Both the position numbers and the translations under genes were made by a program. A DNA stretch of 64,000 bases from Silene conica. Lineage: Eukaryota; Streptophyta; Magnoliopsida; Caryophyllales; Caryophyllaceae. The first letter of the stretch is position 1; each line of letters begins with the position of its first letter. The stretch spans positions 9,863,001 to 9,927,000 of the forward strand of contig CM055318.2 in assembly GCA_029255685.2 (NCBI GenBank), in the 5' to 3' direction. This document shows positions 34,529 through 47,088 of this stretch, one piece after another. Below the pieces are notes generated by a model. The model was given only the letters and a program-made list of their open reading frames with translations, was not told the DNA's origin and did not search any database.

Positions 34529-34535
34529 TTTTATA
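34529..34535 (-). promoter_or_regulatory. TATA box of the MYB gene
   Basis: The minus strand reads TATAAAA about 115 bp upstream of the MYB start codon. The intervening leader is pyrimidine-rich on the minus strand (CTCTCCACTCTCC), common in plant 5' UTRs. Confidence 0.65.
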
Positions 34536-34619
34536 CTTGTAACTCAAAGTAGAGAGGAGACAGAGAAATGACAGGTTCAGCCGGTAAAAAGAGAAAAGGG
34601 GGTGCACAAATTATATTAT

Positions 34620-37430
34620 ACGGAGTATTATATCTCTAAATATATGTGTACATTGGACTAAGACGGAGATACCCGTTTTATAATTAAACGACAAATTTTT
34701 TAAATATATGGGACAAAATTTGTTTTTAATATAGACACGTTACGACAATAGAACGGATTACATCATAACAATAGAATTGATATATCTGTCTGAAACAGAA
34801 CTTATAATAATAGACTGTTTTTAGGGTGATACACTTTTTTGATTTATAGACCGTATTATTTACAGAGTAATTAATAAAAAATAATGAAAAATTTATCATG
34901 TTAGAATGTAAAATAGGTGTCATAAATCTTGCCATAATTATATTTGTTGTTAACTTAAAACGAGTTATAGTATATCTTACCATAATTATATTTATTGTTA
35001 ATTTAACAGAAGTTATGTAACTATGTAAGTATAATTTAAATCAGTATAATGACTTTAAACGATTAATCAAAGATAGGAGATGTTTTGCGGTCATTAACAG
35101 AATATTTTTGATTTTAAAAGACATAAGTATTAAGTTGTGAGATTAAAAAGCATAAATTTCCATTAAAGACGGTCCCTATCCGTTATAAGTTGAGGACAAA
35201 TAATGGTCCTTTCACAAAGTACGAGTGACAAAATTCATAAAATACTCCTTTTCTTTTCACTTATCTTTCAATAGTATATAACTATGAGAGAAAAATATCC
35301 GTCTTCACGAGTATCCCGCAAACTATGAACGGGGTCACCGATAGTTGGAAGTAAACGGTCGGTTGGTTGGAAGGTAGGGACTGGACGGAGTTTTGGGATA
35401 CAGCTGTAAATTGGACACGCGTCAACTTCTCGTCATCCAATTATTTGCATAATTCACTACGGAACAGTACCACTTTTCTTAAAAGAAAAAGATAATTGAA
35501 AGTATAAAGAACTTCATTAAGGAGACATTTGTGTTTTTTATTAATTTTTTCATATACGTTACGTAACTTGATTAATTGTGATCTCTACAATTTGGAGCGT
35601 CATAGATTCTATTCCCTTGTTTTTTGTCCTTGTCCAGTCTCTTCATTTCCTACAAATATCGAATACTTCAATTAAAGACTGTAGTTTCATCGTAAATTCT
35701 TGTTCAAGGCTACTTATTTCTGCTTCAAATCAGAATTGAAAAAAATATAAATATTTTAAGATAAAACTGTTATCAATAGTATTTTGTTTAAAAGCGACAA
35801 TGTCAACGCTTTTTAATTTTACGATGAAATTGTTTTTAAGGAAAACCTTCACTTGTTTTATACGTTTATGCACACACGACAACCGTACCCTTCAATCTTC
35901 ATAAACCACGTGAAAGTTTTCCTTAATTTGATTGAATAGCGTATGTTTCAATCTATTTTGTATAGTACGGCCTGTACAGGTATGAGTTAGGACTACTCAT
36001 ACTCTATTCTGAACAAGTGGTAGAGTTCAAATAATCGGAGGATGACTATATTTAATTTAACATGAATAATAAAACACAAAAAAAATTCAGAGAGATGGTT
36101 TCTCAATAGTGTTATTGAGAGACCTCTCACGTAATGGAATAGTAAAACAAAATTTTAATACTCCATTTGATTAAGCATAAATTCATAAGTTTTAATTAAA
36201 AATAAACTAAAAATAAAATGCATAAGATTTAATTAAAAATGCATCAAGTTAATTGAAGTGCTGCTTATAATTCGTTCTAAATTTAAAATGGATAACATTC
36301 ATAATGCAGTTTTTTATTTAAGACGAAAATGTAGAAGACAGACAAATTATTTGTGTCTTATAAACGAGTAATTATTTAACTAATTTTAACTTAGCGAATA
36401 TATCCTTGTGTTAATTAAAAGAGAATACGAGTTTACAATTTGTACAATAAAACGGTCCCATACCGTATGACAATCCATAGTATAATAAGTTTGCTCATTT
36501 AACACTAATAAATGAATTTTCTTTTTATATAATGAGACTGTCTTACGATATAAGATCGTCGCACACGAGAGTGAACGGAGAGAATTAAATTCATAGTTGG
36601 ATAATAAAAGCCGATGATTAAAGTAACAATAAGTCTCTCTTGTGACGGGTATACGTATATCCGCCACAAGCTTGCGACGGTGAAGTACACTTACTTGATT
36701 AGATAAGACAAGAATGAAAGTGCAAAAATAACAAATGGTTTGTCTTATTTTTGTTTTGTTCTGCAAGGACAAATGGTTTGTCTTATCTTTACAAATAAGT
36801 TTTATTTGATAGGTTACAAACTTATAACGGATAATACGTTCAGTGATCGGAATTTGATTTAAATTAAGAGGGTGGAGAATGAAGAGCGGAGAGTTATAAA
36901 AAGGGGAGGGTTAACACGTGAAAAACATAAGGAGGGTGAATACTCGATTAGTTAGTGCCTAGTGGGTTTGGTGTATAGCCGTAATAACGGTCAACATTGA
37001 CGCACTTAATAAGTGCCAACCTGGATCCCAACTTCTGAAAAGATATGCAAAAGATACGCTTCCTTCTCTCGGTAAACATGAGAAATATAAACACAAACAA
37101 ACAAACAAGAGAGAAGAGAGAGGGAGTTGAAGGGTAAAGGACGAAAAGAGGTACGCCAAATATAAGGGCGAATAATATGTTGTACAGCTTCCTGACATTC
37201 CAGCCTGTTTTTAACTAATGCCCTTCCGAATTTTCTCAACTACCTCCACGTGTCTTACGCCTTCTTTGCCGCCCCCTCTGTACGGACTTTGACCTTACTT
37301 CTAACATCCAAGCTCACCGTCGTGCAACTTGCATGACAAGATACGATTTCCATAAGTTTAACAAATTTGGTTTAAAACTACGCAAACTCGGTTTAATACG
37401 TTTATTATCTGTTATAAGTTGTAAATAATA
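34620..37430. other. Intergenic, no gene supported
   Basis: Distal MYB promoter and AT-rich sequence. 36626-36690 is a relic of the GTGACGG MITE. 36950-37330 is less AT-rich and holds CCACGTGTC (G-box/ABRE core) and TTTGACC (W-box core). Overlapping minus ORFs there have no recognised domain. Confidence 0.4.
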
Positions 37431-37742
37431 CTCACTTCTATTTTATATTTTGTTTTTTTTTGTGTTTGACACAAATATTAAGGTGAAGAATAAAATAAGT
37501 GTAAAAATTGGGTGGGGTTTGGTTATAGGAGAGAGGGATAAATAATTAGGAATTAAATAAGATATTGTGGGGACAAAAACGTTAAAAAGGAATAAAATAG
37601 GAGTAAAAAAGTTGGGTGGGGTTTGATAATAGGAGAGAGAAATGAATAAAATAATAATAAAAGTTTCTAAAATAGGAAAGGGGAAGAAAACCTCAATAAT
37701 CCGTTTTAGAAAAGAGGAAAGAAAATATGGAATAGGAGAGAG
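37431..37742. mobile_element. Stowaway-like MITE, uninterrupted relative of 25908-28203
   Basis: 312 bp, TA on both sides, inverted ends around CTATTTTATATTTTG / GAAAATATGGAATAG. It contains GGGTGGGGTTTGG twice, as does the split copy. It gives the original layout used to recognise the insertion. Confidence 0.75.
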
Positions 37743-37802
37743 TAATTCTCTCATAAAATGCAAATAGTGCTATCTACAGGAGCTTCATTTCCCCTTATTT
37801 AT

Positions 37803-38645
37803 CCTCTCACTTACTTGGTCAAACCACGATGTTGAGGAGGTTACCAGGGCGTCTGAGATAGCTAGGAGGGAGCGCTATTAGGGATGTCAGTGGGGCGGAT
37901 TTTCACGGGTCTCGTCCCGCACCCGCCTTACTTGGGGCGGGGCGGGTATCGATTTGACGGATCGCGAACGGGGATGGGTTTCAAAAGGGTCATTCGTCGC
38001 GGGTCGTGGGGCGGGTATCACATGAGACCCACCCCAACCCACATCCGCTTTGCCCGCCCCACCCCGCATGTCCCCATTCCGCTTACACCCACCTTACTCA
38101 TAACCTAAACAAATTTTATTATACAAAACTAAAAATAAAATAAAATTTCACCTTAGATAAAAAGTTTAAACCGTTTTTTCATAACCAAGACAAATTCAAT
38201 ATATTTCTTAGTTCTTACCCACTTTAATACCCAACCATCTAAACCCCCTAAAAAATCCTAATTCTCGAACTATTTTGTGAATTAAAAAACTTGTGTACTA
38301 GCTATTGAAATTTGAATGTTACACCATTTTACGAAACTTACTTTTATAAGATGTACACGAGACCACGAGTACGAGGCTACTATGTTTTAGATTTAAGATT
38401 TATATCTTTATATTTTTTTGGGTGAGGAGATAAGTAATTTGGCGGGTCAACGGGCCCCGCGAGGGGGGGACGTTTTGAAAAGTCCAACCCGTCGTAGGTC
38501 GTGGGGCGGGGGTGGGTACGCATAATAGTTTCTGGGTGCGGGTGCGCCCCTCCTCCGCACCCACCCCGCCCCATTGACATCCCTAAACGCTACCCTCAGT
38601 TGTTTGATCAGGTATGTGAGGTTACGAGACGTAACCTGTTTCTTT
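37803..38645 (+). pseudogene. C-terminal end of a Ty3-type pol, split by a hAT element
   Basis: 37814-37878 reads TWSNHDVEEVTRASEIARRERY, interrupted at the Tyr codon. The frame resumes at 38590 as YPQLFDQV. This is the usual tail of Ty3/Gypsy integrase (NHxVEEATWE..PxLF). Only the last about 40 codons remain. The left limit is at or near the MITE at 37742. Confidence 0.7.
37879..38585. mobile_element. hAT-like MITE, TAGGGATGTCA family, copy 2
   Basis: Same ends and GC-rich subterminal arms as 28598-29340. The flanks AGCGCTAT and AACGCTAC match at 6 of 8 positions, an aged duplication of the pol codons it interrupts. Confidence 0.82.
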
Positions 38646-38854
38646 TAGGGGGATAGCTAGGTTTCGAGTCTTTTGAAAATTTTGTGCATCTTGTTGGTTG
38701 GTCATGTCTTATATTGATACATAGTTTTGCTTTAAAAGTAATGAGCATGTGTGTGCGCGCTTGTGACATGTTATGAACATGTTACCCGTGAGTCTTCATT
38801 TTTAGGTCTGTGATTGTGAACTTCGAGAACGAAGTTCATTCTAAGGAGAAAGAT
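38646..38854 (+). mobile_element. 3' untranslated part of the Ty3-type element, copy 1
   Basis: The GTAACCTGTTTCTTTTAGGG to GTGAACTTCGAGAACGAAG stretch is repeated almost unchanged at 44136-44345. The end GTTCATTCTAAGGAGAAAGA is the likely polypurine region before an LTR. Confidence 0.65.
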
Positions 38855-40111
38855 TGTTCTCCCCTCCTCTGTGTAGCAGTGTTGTGACTCAACTCGGCCG
38901 AGTAAAGCTAACTCGATCGAGTAGTTGTAACTTGATCGAGTTGATGCTCCAATTCGGTCGAGCTGGCCTTTACGATTTAGGGTCGCGGTAATTATATAAG
39001 TTAAAAACAACGATTATAACCTCATTTACCTAAATTAGAAAAATAAAAACCCTAATCCCTTTTTGATCTTTTCCTCTCAAATCCTTCAAGAGTCCTTAGC
39101 AAAGGTTTAGACGCGCCAATCATCTAGCCTAGATTTTCTTTAGCAAGGCAGTTTCATTCTTATTGTTTCAATGTTAGTAGATTTTGGTATATATGCCTTA
39201 GTAAGTAATCCTTATATATGTTAATAGGAGGAGAGTTCGTAGAGGAATGTTGGTAGAGAAAACTTAGATTGTTAGTTATGATTGTTGCTTGCTTTGAGAT
39301 AGGGTTGCCCTACTCAGATTTGTGTGAATATGATTGTGACGGTATTGAAATGTTTATCTCATATCACTATATTGTTGAGAATTGTATTGGGAACATATGT
39401 GTGAGACCGTAGCGGAAAAAGACATTTACTCCTACGATCGCTCTTTGTGGGACCCGTCAAGTAGGGGATGTGCATATTAGGGATCTGGGTACCCCTTTGC
39501 TGCGAGCAAGTGGGGGATTGATGTGGGGCTTGAGGCCGCCACTTGTATTGTTGTGACAGTGATATCAGTGTTGTGGTTTATCAGATTGTGGTATTGATCT
39601 TATTGTGTTTTGATCGTCTTATTTAGCAGTTTTTGACGCTTATTGTTTTTATTGTGATGATCCATGTATTGGTGAGCAAAGTCTCAGGTTCGACGTTGTT
39701 CATGCTTGCTAGCTTGGGGAGGATGAGACATTGATCCAAATATGGATAGGGTTCGAGCTCATTGCTATTCGTGGGACTCGATGGTTAGTTTGGTCTTAGC
39801 CTTATTCAAATTGCATTCCAAAAATGGGCTAGTCTATTGTCGAGTACAAATATGGTGGATTCAACAATCTTGGCCCAACGAGGCAATAATAAAGATCTTC
39901 ACAAAAAGGAGCTTGGGTTGAGGAAGGAACGAACGAGCCACCCAGGCACGGTGGTCATGAGCATGGCTGCACGGCAGCATGGTTGTTCCGGCAAGGCACG
40001 ACTAAGGGTGCTCTAGTTCTCCAATTCTATTTTGGAGATTATTATTTGTTAAGTTAGTTTTCTATTTTATCTAGTTTGTTGCAAGTTTGTTATAATTAGT
40101 TATAATGAGGT

Positions 40112-41443
40112 TGTAACATTTCGTGTTTTAAAGTTCTTTTGTTAGTTTTGATGTTACTTGGTGTCACACCTTGTGTTCGTTACATGCTTAGTGACCAGCT
40201 TGTTGCCCACGGAATGGTGAACTTCGGGACGAAGTTCATTTTAAGGGGGGAAGACTGTAATACCCCGTATTTTATCGATAATTAATTTATATTATATTAA
40301 CGTGTTGATAATATTTAAACGTATATATTCGATAATTAATTTATCATATGCGTGTTTTATATTATATATATTATATATTATTATTGGCGTAATGTCGGGT
40401 TGGGTATCAGTTAATAGACCGAGCTGTAAGGACTCGAGTGGGCCTCGTTTTGCGTACAAGTCATTGTAATGCCTTGAATACTATTTAACGACACTTGCTC
40501 CTACGTTTTAATACTTGGTAAATAAGTAATCGTTTGATGTTGGTTAATTACCTATGTGGGGGTTCGAACTTGAGACCTTGGGTGAAGGGGGTGGATCTCG
40601 TATAAGACTTGAGCAGCCCACGAAATAAGAAACCCTAAAACACTCACTCACACCCTCACTTTGCCTGCCGTCGTGTTTGAAGGCTTCACACCTCTTTTCC
40701 AAACAACGTTACACGTAAACAACCACGCTACCCTACTGCCGCCACTACAGTCTTAGGAGAGGAGGTCCACACGACGGTCTAGAGCGGTCTAACACCCTTC
40801 GAACTGACCGAGAATCAGGTACGGTTGCACGCATCTTTGTCAATAGTTCAGTCAAGTCGTTTTGCGCACGTTTTGTGTATGATTCGAAGAGTGTCTGGTT
40901 GTCATCTTCGTTTAGGGTTACCGTCTCTTTAATGCTGGTGGTCAGGGGAGTCGTGTGTGTCATGGTGGGTTCAAGTGTCGGGGATGGCGTAAATAGGGGT
41001 GTTCGTTTCTCTGGTTGGTCGCAGTCATGGTCTCAGTCTGGTTCACGCGTGCACAGGGGGAGAGTAGGGAGAGGTACCACTGTTGACTCGGGGGAGGTCG
41101 ACACAGTGGTACCCCCGTGGTGTATGTGTCAGGTGTCAAGGTAGACGTAGAAGGTGGTTTTGGGTGGTGGTAACGGTGGTGTCAGTGTCGGCAGGGATTT
41201 GTTTATAGGGTGGCAGAGTCGTGTGGGTGAGGAACCAGACCTGGGTTTGGGTCTGGTTCGCTTTGCCGGCGGCCAACGAGTGGGTTGCCGGTGGTTGGGG
41301 GTGTAGCAGGTAGTCGGGGGAACAAGACCGGGTGTTGCTGGTGGTTGGGTGTGGTGTTCCGCGGTGGTGATAGGGTTGTAAGAGCCGGGTGTCGCTAGGC
41401 GAAGAAGGGAGGGTTGTTTTCATTGTTTTATTAGTTTTATTAG

Positions 41444-41513
<70 letters not shown>

Positions 41514-42685
41514 TTAGGAGTATTGTTATTATTATTACTATTATTTTAATAATAGCCGTCTTTCGTTATTCTATATTATTCGTTATTGTGTGGTTGAAGT
41601 CTATGAGTCGGGAAATCTTTAAGTTAGGGAAGTTTCTATTTAGGGAAACTCTCTATTTATATTGGGTTTCTATTTATAGTATGTGTTGGTTGTTATGGGG
41701 ATTATTACTTTTTGAATTTTATTTTAGAATGGTTAATATATATATATATTCGTGTTAGTATAGTGTTGGAGTCGAGAATCTTATTTCAGAGCTTCCTTTA
41801 TAGGAAGGTTTCCTTCTTGGGAAAGTTTCCACTTTAGGAAACTTTCCGCTTTTAGAAAGTTACCTAATATGGTTAGTATAAGTGTGACAGAAGAGTTTAG
41901 AAGGATTTTAATTCACTACATAATAAATGTTTAAGTGGAGGTTTCCGCGTGGAACACTTCTAGTAGCAGCTGCTCACTTGACTTTGCCTTCTGCAGTTCT
42001 GAGGTAGGGGAAATATATTATGATTCATGTTATGACATGAAATGTGTAAGTGATGCTTATTACGAGTTTGATATAATTGATTATTACTGTACTGTGTACT
42101 GTATTATTATTATTGATCACTGTGGAGAACGGAGATGTGAAATGGGTCTTGTGATATGGGTCTTGTGATATGGGACTTGTGATATGGCCATGGGAGGTGT
42201 GGAGTGGTGTGATGTGATGTGATGGGAGGTGTGGTGTGATGGAGGTGTGAAGTGGTGGAGGTGTGATGGATGGTCGAATGACATGGAGATGGAGGATGAT
42301 ATAGTTCTATCGTTGTTTATGTTTTTGTTGTTTTACCTACTCAACCTCGCGGTTGACCCTGTGTATTCGTGTGACACCTACGATGATCCGGAATGGGGAG
42401 TAGATTTTACAGGAAAGAGACAGATGAGCCGGAGCTGGGACGGGAATGTGAGATGCGGATTTGAGACCGACTTAGATCTACATCGCGTATAGAGTAGTCG
42501 CCAGTTGTATCTTTATTTTCTATGTAATCACTGTAATAACTAAAGTTTAAATCCTATCGGTTTTATAAAGTACTTTGTATTGTTTTCCTTTGTTACTCAC
42601 TACCTCGGGTTGTTCCGAGATGGTAACGGCCCTATTTACTCGAGAATGTCTTGCTAAAGGCTCTTGAATAAATGGGGGTGTTACA
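40112..42685 (+). mobile_element. Internally deleted Ty3-type element with 2.4-kb 3' LTR
   Basis: The 3' LTR is 40256-42685 (TGTAATACCCCG ... GGTGTTACA), preceded by the purine tract TTTAAGGGGGGAAGAC. Left of it only 144 bp remain, beginning TGTAACATTTCGTG, which resembles a diverged LTR start. GAGGT occurs directly before 40112 and directly after 42685, a 5-bp target duplication, so the whole unit was one insertion and later lost most of its 5' LTR and all coding sequence. A (TTA)n run (41449-41512) and GGTGTGATG-type repeats (42130-42270) lie in the LTR. ORFs inside are not genes. Confidence 0.7.
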
Positions 42686-43015
42686 GAGGTTGTTAGAAAT
42701 TAGTTGGGTTGTTACTAGGTTGTTACTAAGTTGTTACAAGTTAATTAGTTACTAAGTTGTTACAAGTTAGTTACTAAGTTGTTACAAGTTAGTTAGGATT
42801 AGTTAATGTTGTTACTAAGTTGGTTGCAATCTGATTTTATTTAGTTTATTTAATAAAGATCAAGTTTGATCTATTAGGATAGAAGTCGGGCTCCTATTTT
42901 GAGGGGGACTCGAGCTAATCAGCCGAGTCTTGGCCGAGATCTTGGACGTGAGCCTCTACTATAAATAGAGCTCATTGTTCTCTTTTATTTACACATTCAA
43001 GATTATTAATAAATA

Positions 43016-43315
43016 CTCCCTCCTATTCAAGATAGCTGTCTCATTGTCTATTTTCGTCTATTCACAATAATGTCCCATTGTCCATTTTTGTTAAATGTTT
43101 ACACTTATTTTAATCACTTTAACTAACAACAATACCCGACCTTACCCCACAACATTACTTATTTTAATCACCTCTACTTACAATAATAGTCAATAATATC
43201 TTCACTCTCTCCGATCCAATCTTTCTTCCCCACCAATTACTTTATAATAAACAATTGATTTCCTTAATATTTGTGCCAAACACACAATGAGACGTTTATC
43301 GTGAATAAGAGGGAG
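43016..43315. mobile_element. Stowaway-like MITE in the Ty3 LTR
   Basis: CTCCCTCCTATTCAAGATAG start, GTGAATAAGAGGGAG end, TA outside both ends, 300 bp. Confidence 0.8.
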
Positions 43316-43804
43316 TAAGTTTTTTCTCAAATTATAAGGCTTTTATAATTTCCGGACTCATCGCGTGTTGATCCAAACCGTTAGTATTTGTCGCGTTTCA
43401 GATATTAGCACGAATTACAAATTATAGGTCTATAGAGTAATTCATCATTGTTTTACCTATAGGTCTAGGTCAAGCAAATATCTTTCTACCTTAAGGATTC
43501 ACCTTAAGACGATCATCCATCCACCACCTTCATCACCGACGGCAACCACCAACGCCACCATCACCACCAAGTTCATCACCATCGACGTCCACCATCATCA
43601 CCACCGTCATATTCATTCAAGATTCATCAAGATCGTTCAATACATACACCTATTATACTGTTTTCATTCTTGATTGTTCTTAAAGGTTCTAGAAGTTTCC
43701 GCAGATGATTTATTTGCTAAGAATTCGTATCATTAGTGGTACACTGGTATCAGAGTTTCGGCTCTTGATTTCCTTTTATCTAAGACGATCCAAAAGGGGT
43801 AACT

Positions 43805-44141
43805 ATGAATTTCGAGGATCCAAGATTCCTTGACAGTTTAAAGAAAGCATTGGAACATGTAACCAATACCAACGATAATAGATGGCAACCAAGGAGAGAA
43901 CCGGTTTGGCTAGTTGATGATTCAAGATTACGGAGTTACCTGAGTTCGAAGGGGGGGACATATCCGGAGGACTACCTTGAATGGGAAAGGAAGATGGACC
44001 GTATGTTTGAATTCAAGAAGTTAGACGATCGCAAGATGTGCAAGTATGCAATTCTAAGGTTAAGTAAGGGTGCATCGTTGTGGTTTGACAGTTTGAAGGC
44101 TCAAAGGGCTAGAGCCGGGAAGGATAAAATCTGTTCCTGGG
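43805..44141 (+). pseudogene. Ty3-type gag, 5' fragment
   Basis: The gag N-terminal part follows the primer site by 50 nt. About 110 codons contain the retrotransposon gag pattern GGTYPEDYLEWERKMDRMF then LSKGASLWFDSL. After KICSW the sequence jumps to the 3' untranslated part of the element (44136), so the rest of gag and all of pol are deleted. The last codons before the stop are not gag. Confidence 0.8.
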
Positions 44142-44345
44142 ACGTAACCTGTTTCTTTTAGGGGGGTAGCTAGGTTTCGAGTCTTTTGAAAATTTTGTGC
44201 ATCTTGTTGGTTGGTCATGTCTTATATTGATACATAGTTTTGCTTTAAAGGTAATGAGCATGTGTGTGCGCGCTTGTGACATGTTATGAACATGTTACCT
44301 GTAAGTCTTCATTTTCAAGTCCGTGATTGTGAATTTCGAGGACGA
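44136..44345 (+). mobile_element. 3' untranslated part of the Ty3-type element, copy 2
   Basis: Near-identical to about 38627-38838 over roughly 210 bp, ending at GATTGTGAATTTCGAGGACGA, just before the purine tract. It is joined directly to the gag fragment. Confidence 0.8.
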
Positions 44346-44699
44346 GGCAAAAATAAGTTCAAAATAACAAGACCTTAAATATCCTAAACTATTGCATTAA
44401 TAGTTGAATACTCTTTAATATAGAGTAATAATTTCGCTACACCGTATTATCTCAGTACTAGTATGTGCGTCGAGTGTGAGCCAAATGATATTCAAAGTTA
44501 ACTAAAAATCATAATGTTTGCTATAGTATCACCGTATGATGGTTAAGTAATTGGATGAGTGGGGTTTTGGGTAGTTGTGTGTCACTGATTCACTACTTGT
44601 CTACTTCGTTACCTTTTTCAATAACTTTTGACTGGAACCCCGGACGGTGTGTTGTCTTCTGCCGTCCTTTACCGACTTCATTATCATTGCGTTACATAT

Positions 44700-45380
44700 T
44701 TCTAATCATTTGACTACCTCTCAATGTTCTCATATGTCATCGATCATGTAGGAAGGTAATTCATATGCATGGGTAAAATAATTGCTCAATCCGTCTTCAA
44801 GATAAAGATTTTCAATTCTTTTTGGACTAGTTTCGGTTTTTATAAATTTAGTTTATTTCATACCGTTTCAATTCAATTTAGTTCTATGTTGTACTTTTTA
44901 TAAATTCAATTTAGTTCAGTTCAGTCAGTTTTATTTCAAAAGAACATGATCTAATTAAGGAATACAGAGTATTATTTACTTAAATAACTCTATACGGACT
45001 CTTTATAACTACAAATATAGAGTAGTTATTATACATTGGACTATTTTTTTTCTAGCATTCCTAAAATATTCATTTGACTATTACTCATTTATTCCTATAG
45101 TCCTATGTCATGCATCAAGGTAATTCACGGGCATGGGTAAAATAACCGCTCAGTCGATTTAAGATAGGTTTTTCAATTTTTTTGAACGCAATTTTAGTTT
45201 TTATGAATCCAGTTTAATTCAAGCCAATATAAATCAGTTCAATTTAGTTTATATTCCTTACACATTCAGTTCAGTTGAGTTAGTTTTAGTTCTAAAAAAT
45301 ATAATCTATGAAATGTGAAGTATTATTTACTTAAATAACTCTATATAAAGGGTATAATTATAATTATAGAGTAGTTATAG
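44700..45380. repeat. Tandem duplication of about 350 bp
   Basis: Two diverged units, about 44700-45030 and 45060-45380, share CATGGGTAAAATAA, TTTAGTTCA-type arms, GTATTATTTACTTAAATAAC and ATAGAGTAGTTAT in the same order. Each contains a decayed CTGAA/TTCAGT pentamer element (right end CAAAAGAACATGATCTAA in the first). Confidence 0.65.
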
Positions 45381-45448
45381 GTTAGGCTCGTAGCTAACTT
45401 GATAAGGTAGATTATCAAAAAAATGAATGCAAAACTGAAATAGTCATA

Positions 45449-45704
45449 TTTCCTCCATTCAAATCCACACTATTACTTTTAGTTTTACACACTATTCACA
45501 AGTAAGTATTCAATTTCGATTTCCGCTCAATACATAAGTTTTAAATATATTTATGTTAGATTTTGTTTGATTCGTCTTTACGAGAACATTAAAAATATCT
45601 AACTTTTATAATTTTTACAAATAGGTAATTAACGATATTTACCGCGAAAAAAAAAAGTTGACAAATGCGAAAAAGTAAAGTGGTAGGGTGGATTTGAATA
45701 GAGG
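45449..45704. mobile_element. Stowaway-like MITE, ACACTACC family, copy 2
   Basis: Left end TTCCTCCATTCAAATCCACA, right end GGTGGATTTGAATAGAGG, TA on both sides, 256 bp. Homologous to 26492-26743. Confidence 0.75.
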
Positions 45705-46388
45705 TAGTATAAAACATGTTTAGCAGATGCATGGGTTGATGATGAATCATGAATTTGGTCCCAAGTTTGGAATGTCCCTAATTATAAGGAAACCTCAATT
45801 ATGGTCCGACCTAATCCCTTGCCGAATCATATTTGCCGATCTTCCTACTCATCATTTCTAATTGTACTTCATGAAATTAAAAATTGTCTAAATTCAAAGT
45901 ATCAGTTTTTGGTCCTTATCCAAGTTATCAATGATTCAATGCAATGTGTTGGTCTATTTTTGTAACACAATATTTTGCTCAACCAAATGGATCAAATTAG
46001 ATACGTTGGTTCATAGTATATGGAGTACAATACTTCGTACTTTCGTACTTGGTAATGTGAACTGTCTATCCAAACTTGATGCAAAATGAGGATGTGGTAT
46101 TGTGATGCATACATTGTATCTAGGATGATTTATTTCTACTTTATTTTATTGAATAATAATATCTAGTAAATTATTTTTTATGGAAATCGTTTGAATTGGG
46201 GTAACTAGCCAGTAGTCAACTTTTATTTTCTAATTCACCCATTTTTGTTTTCTTGATGCGAAATAGGAGCTAGGCAAATTTTTTGCTATTACACTGAGTA
46301 ATTAATAGCAATCACAAATATATCCTCACGAAGGATATGACACATCACATTTAAAGGAACATCTAAATGCGTTAGAATAGTATAAGAG

Positions 46389-46724
46389 TTAATTCCTCTT
46401 AGCTAGTAAGTTTGCCGCTTTGTTAGCTTCTCTATAAGTATGCTCTAACTTGATCGTCCAATGATCTTCTCCAATCAAGTCACTCATCTTCGTTAATAAT
46501 ATTAACACATAGAGAAGTATTCATATGTACTGACAATTTTCGTACCCAAAGTGATATCACCCGTTCCAACCCGGTCAATAATAGAGCTAACAACTAGAGT
46601 TTAATTGACGAGCATATATATATAGGCCACAAGTATAATAGAAAGCAGTGACAAAATTACATGTTTCGTCTCATAAAATTCCGCCATCTCCCATTATGCA
46701 AGAATTTCCTTTAGTCGCCCCATC
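46389..46724 (-). pseudogene. RNase H domain relic of a plant LINE or RVT_3-type protein
   Basis: The minus strand from 46724 reads DGATKGNSCIMGDGGIL, a stop, then DETCNFVTAF, matching the DGAxKGNxGxAGxGGxxRD start of plant retro-RNase H. Near the other end it reads LEHTYREANKAANLLAKRN and a stop at 46389-46391, matching the HVxREANxxADxLA end. Stops and frameshifts lie between. No reverse transcriptase was seen upstream. Confidence 0.65.
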
Positions 46725-47088
46725 AGTATTTTATAATAATCATTCATGACGTGGATGAAACATCATCATCTATCAAAAAGTATTGTCAAGGTCTACCTTA
46801 TCAAATGGGAGCATTATCACCTCGGTTACCTGCGGTAATTCATATCAAACAGACAATAAAAGAACATATTATATACTTTATTAACTTATTTATAAATTAC
46901 GGATTACAACATAAAACAAAACCAAATAACTAACAGCAAAAGAGTACAACTAATCAACTAACTGTCAGCTGAACTAAGTGAAACCAATGGTGCGTGACTC
47001 ATTCCCTCCAAGGACCTTAGCTGAAACTCTCAACAACCATCAACAACTCATAAGACTACCTGCACTGTATGTCTATAACTCTACGGTG

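Larger units (their letters stand above)
38855..43743 (+). mobile_element. Ty3-type LTR, split by a second retroelement and a MITE
   Basis: The LTR begins TGTTCT at 38855 after a purine tract and ends GGTACA at 43743, one base before the Met-tRNA primer site TGGTATCAGAG (43745-43755). Removing the insert at 40112-42685 (plus the second GAGGT) and the MITE at 43016-43315 leaves about 2 kb. Its right part has a TATA box, CTATAAATAG near 42959. Positions 42691-42800 hold short tandem GTTACTAAGTTGTTACAAG units. LTR boundaries are inferred, as no second full LTR is present. Confidence 0.55.

Noticed and set aside
41136-42492. Several 70-95 codon ORFs
   Set aside because: All lie inside the 2.4-kb Ty3 LTR and have no domain.
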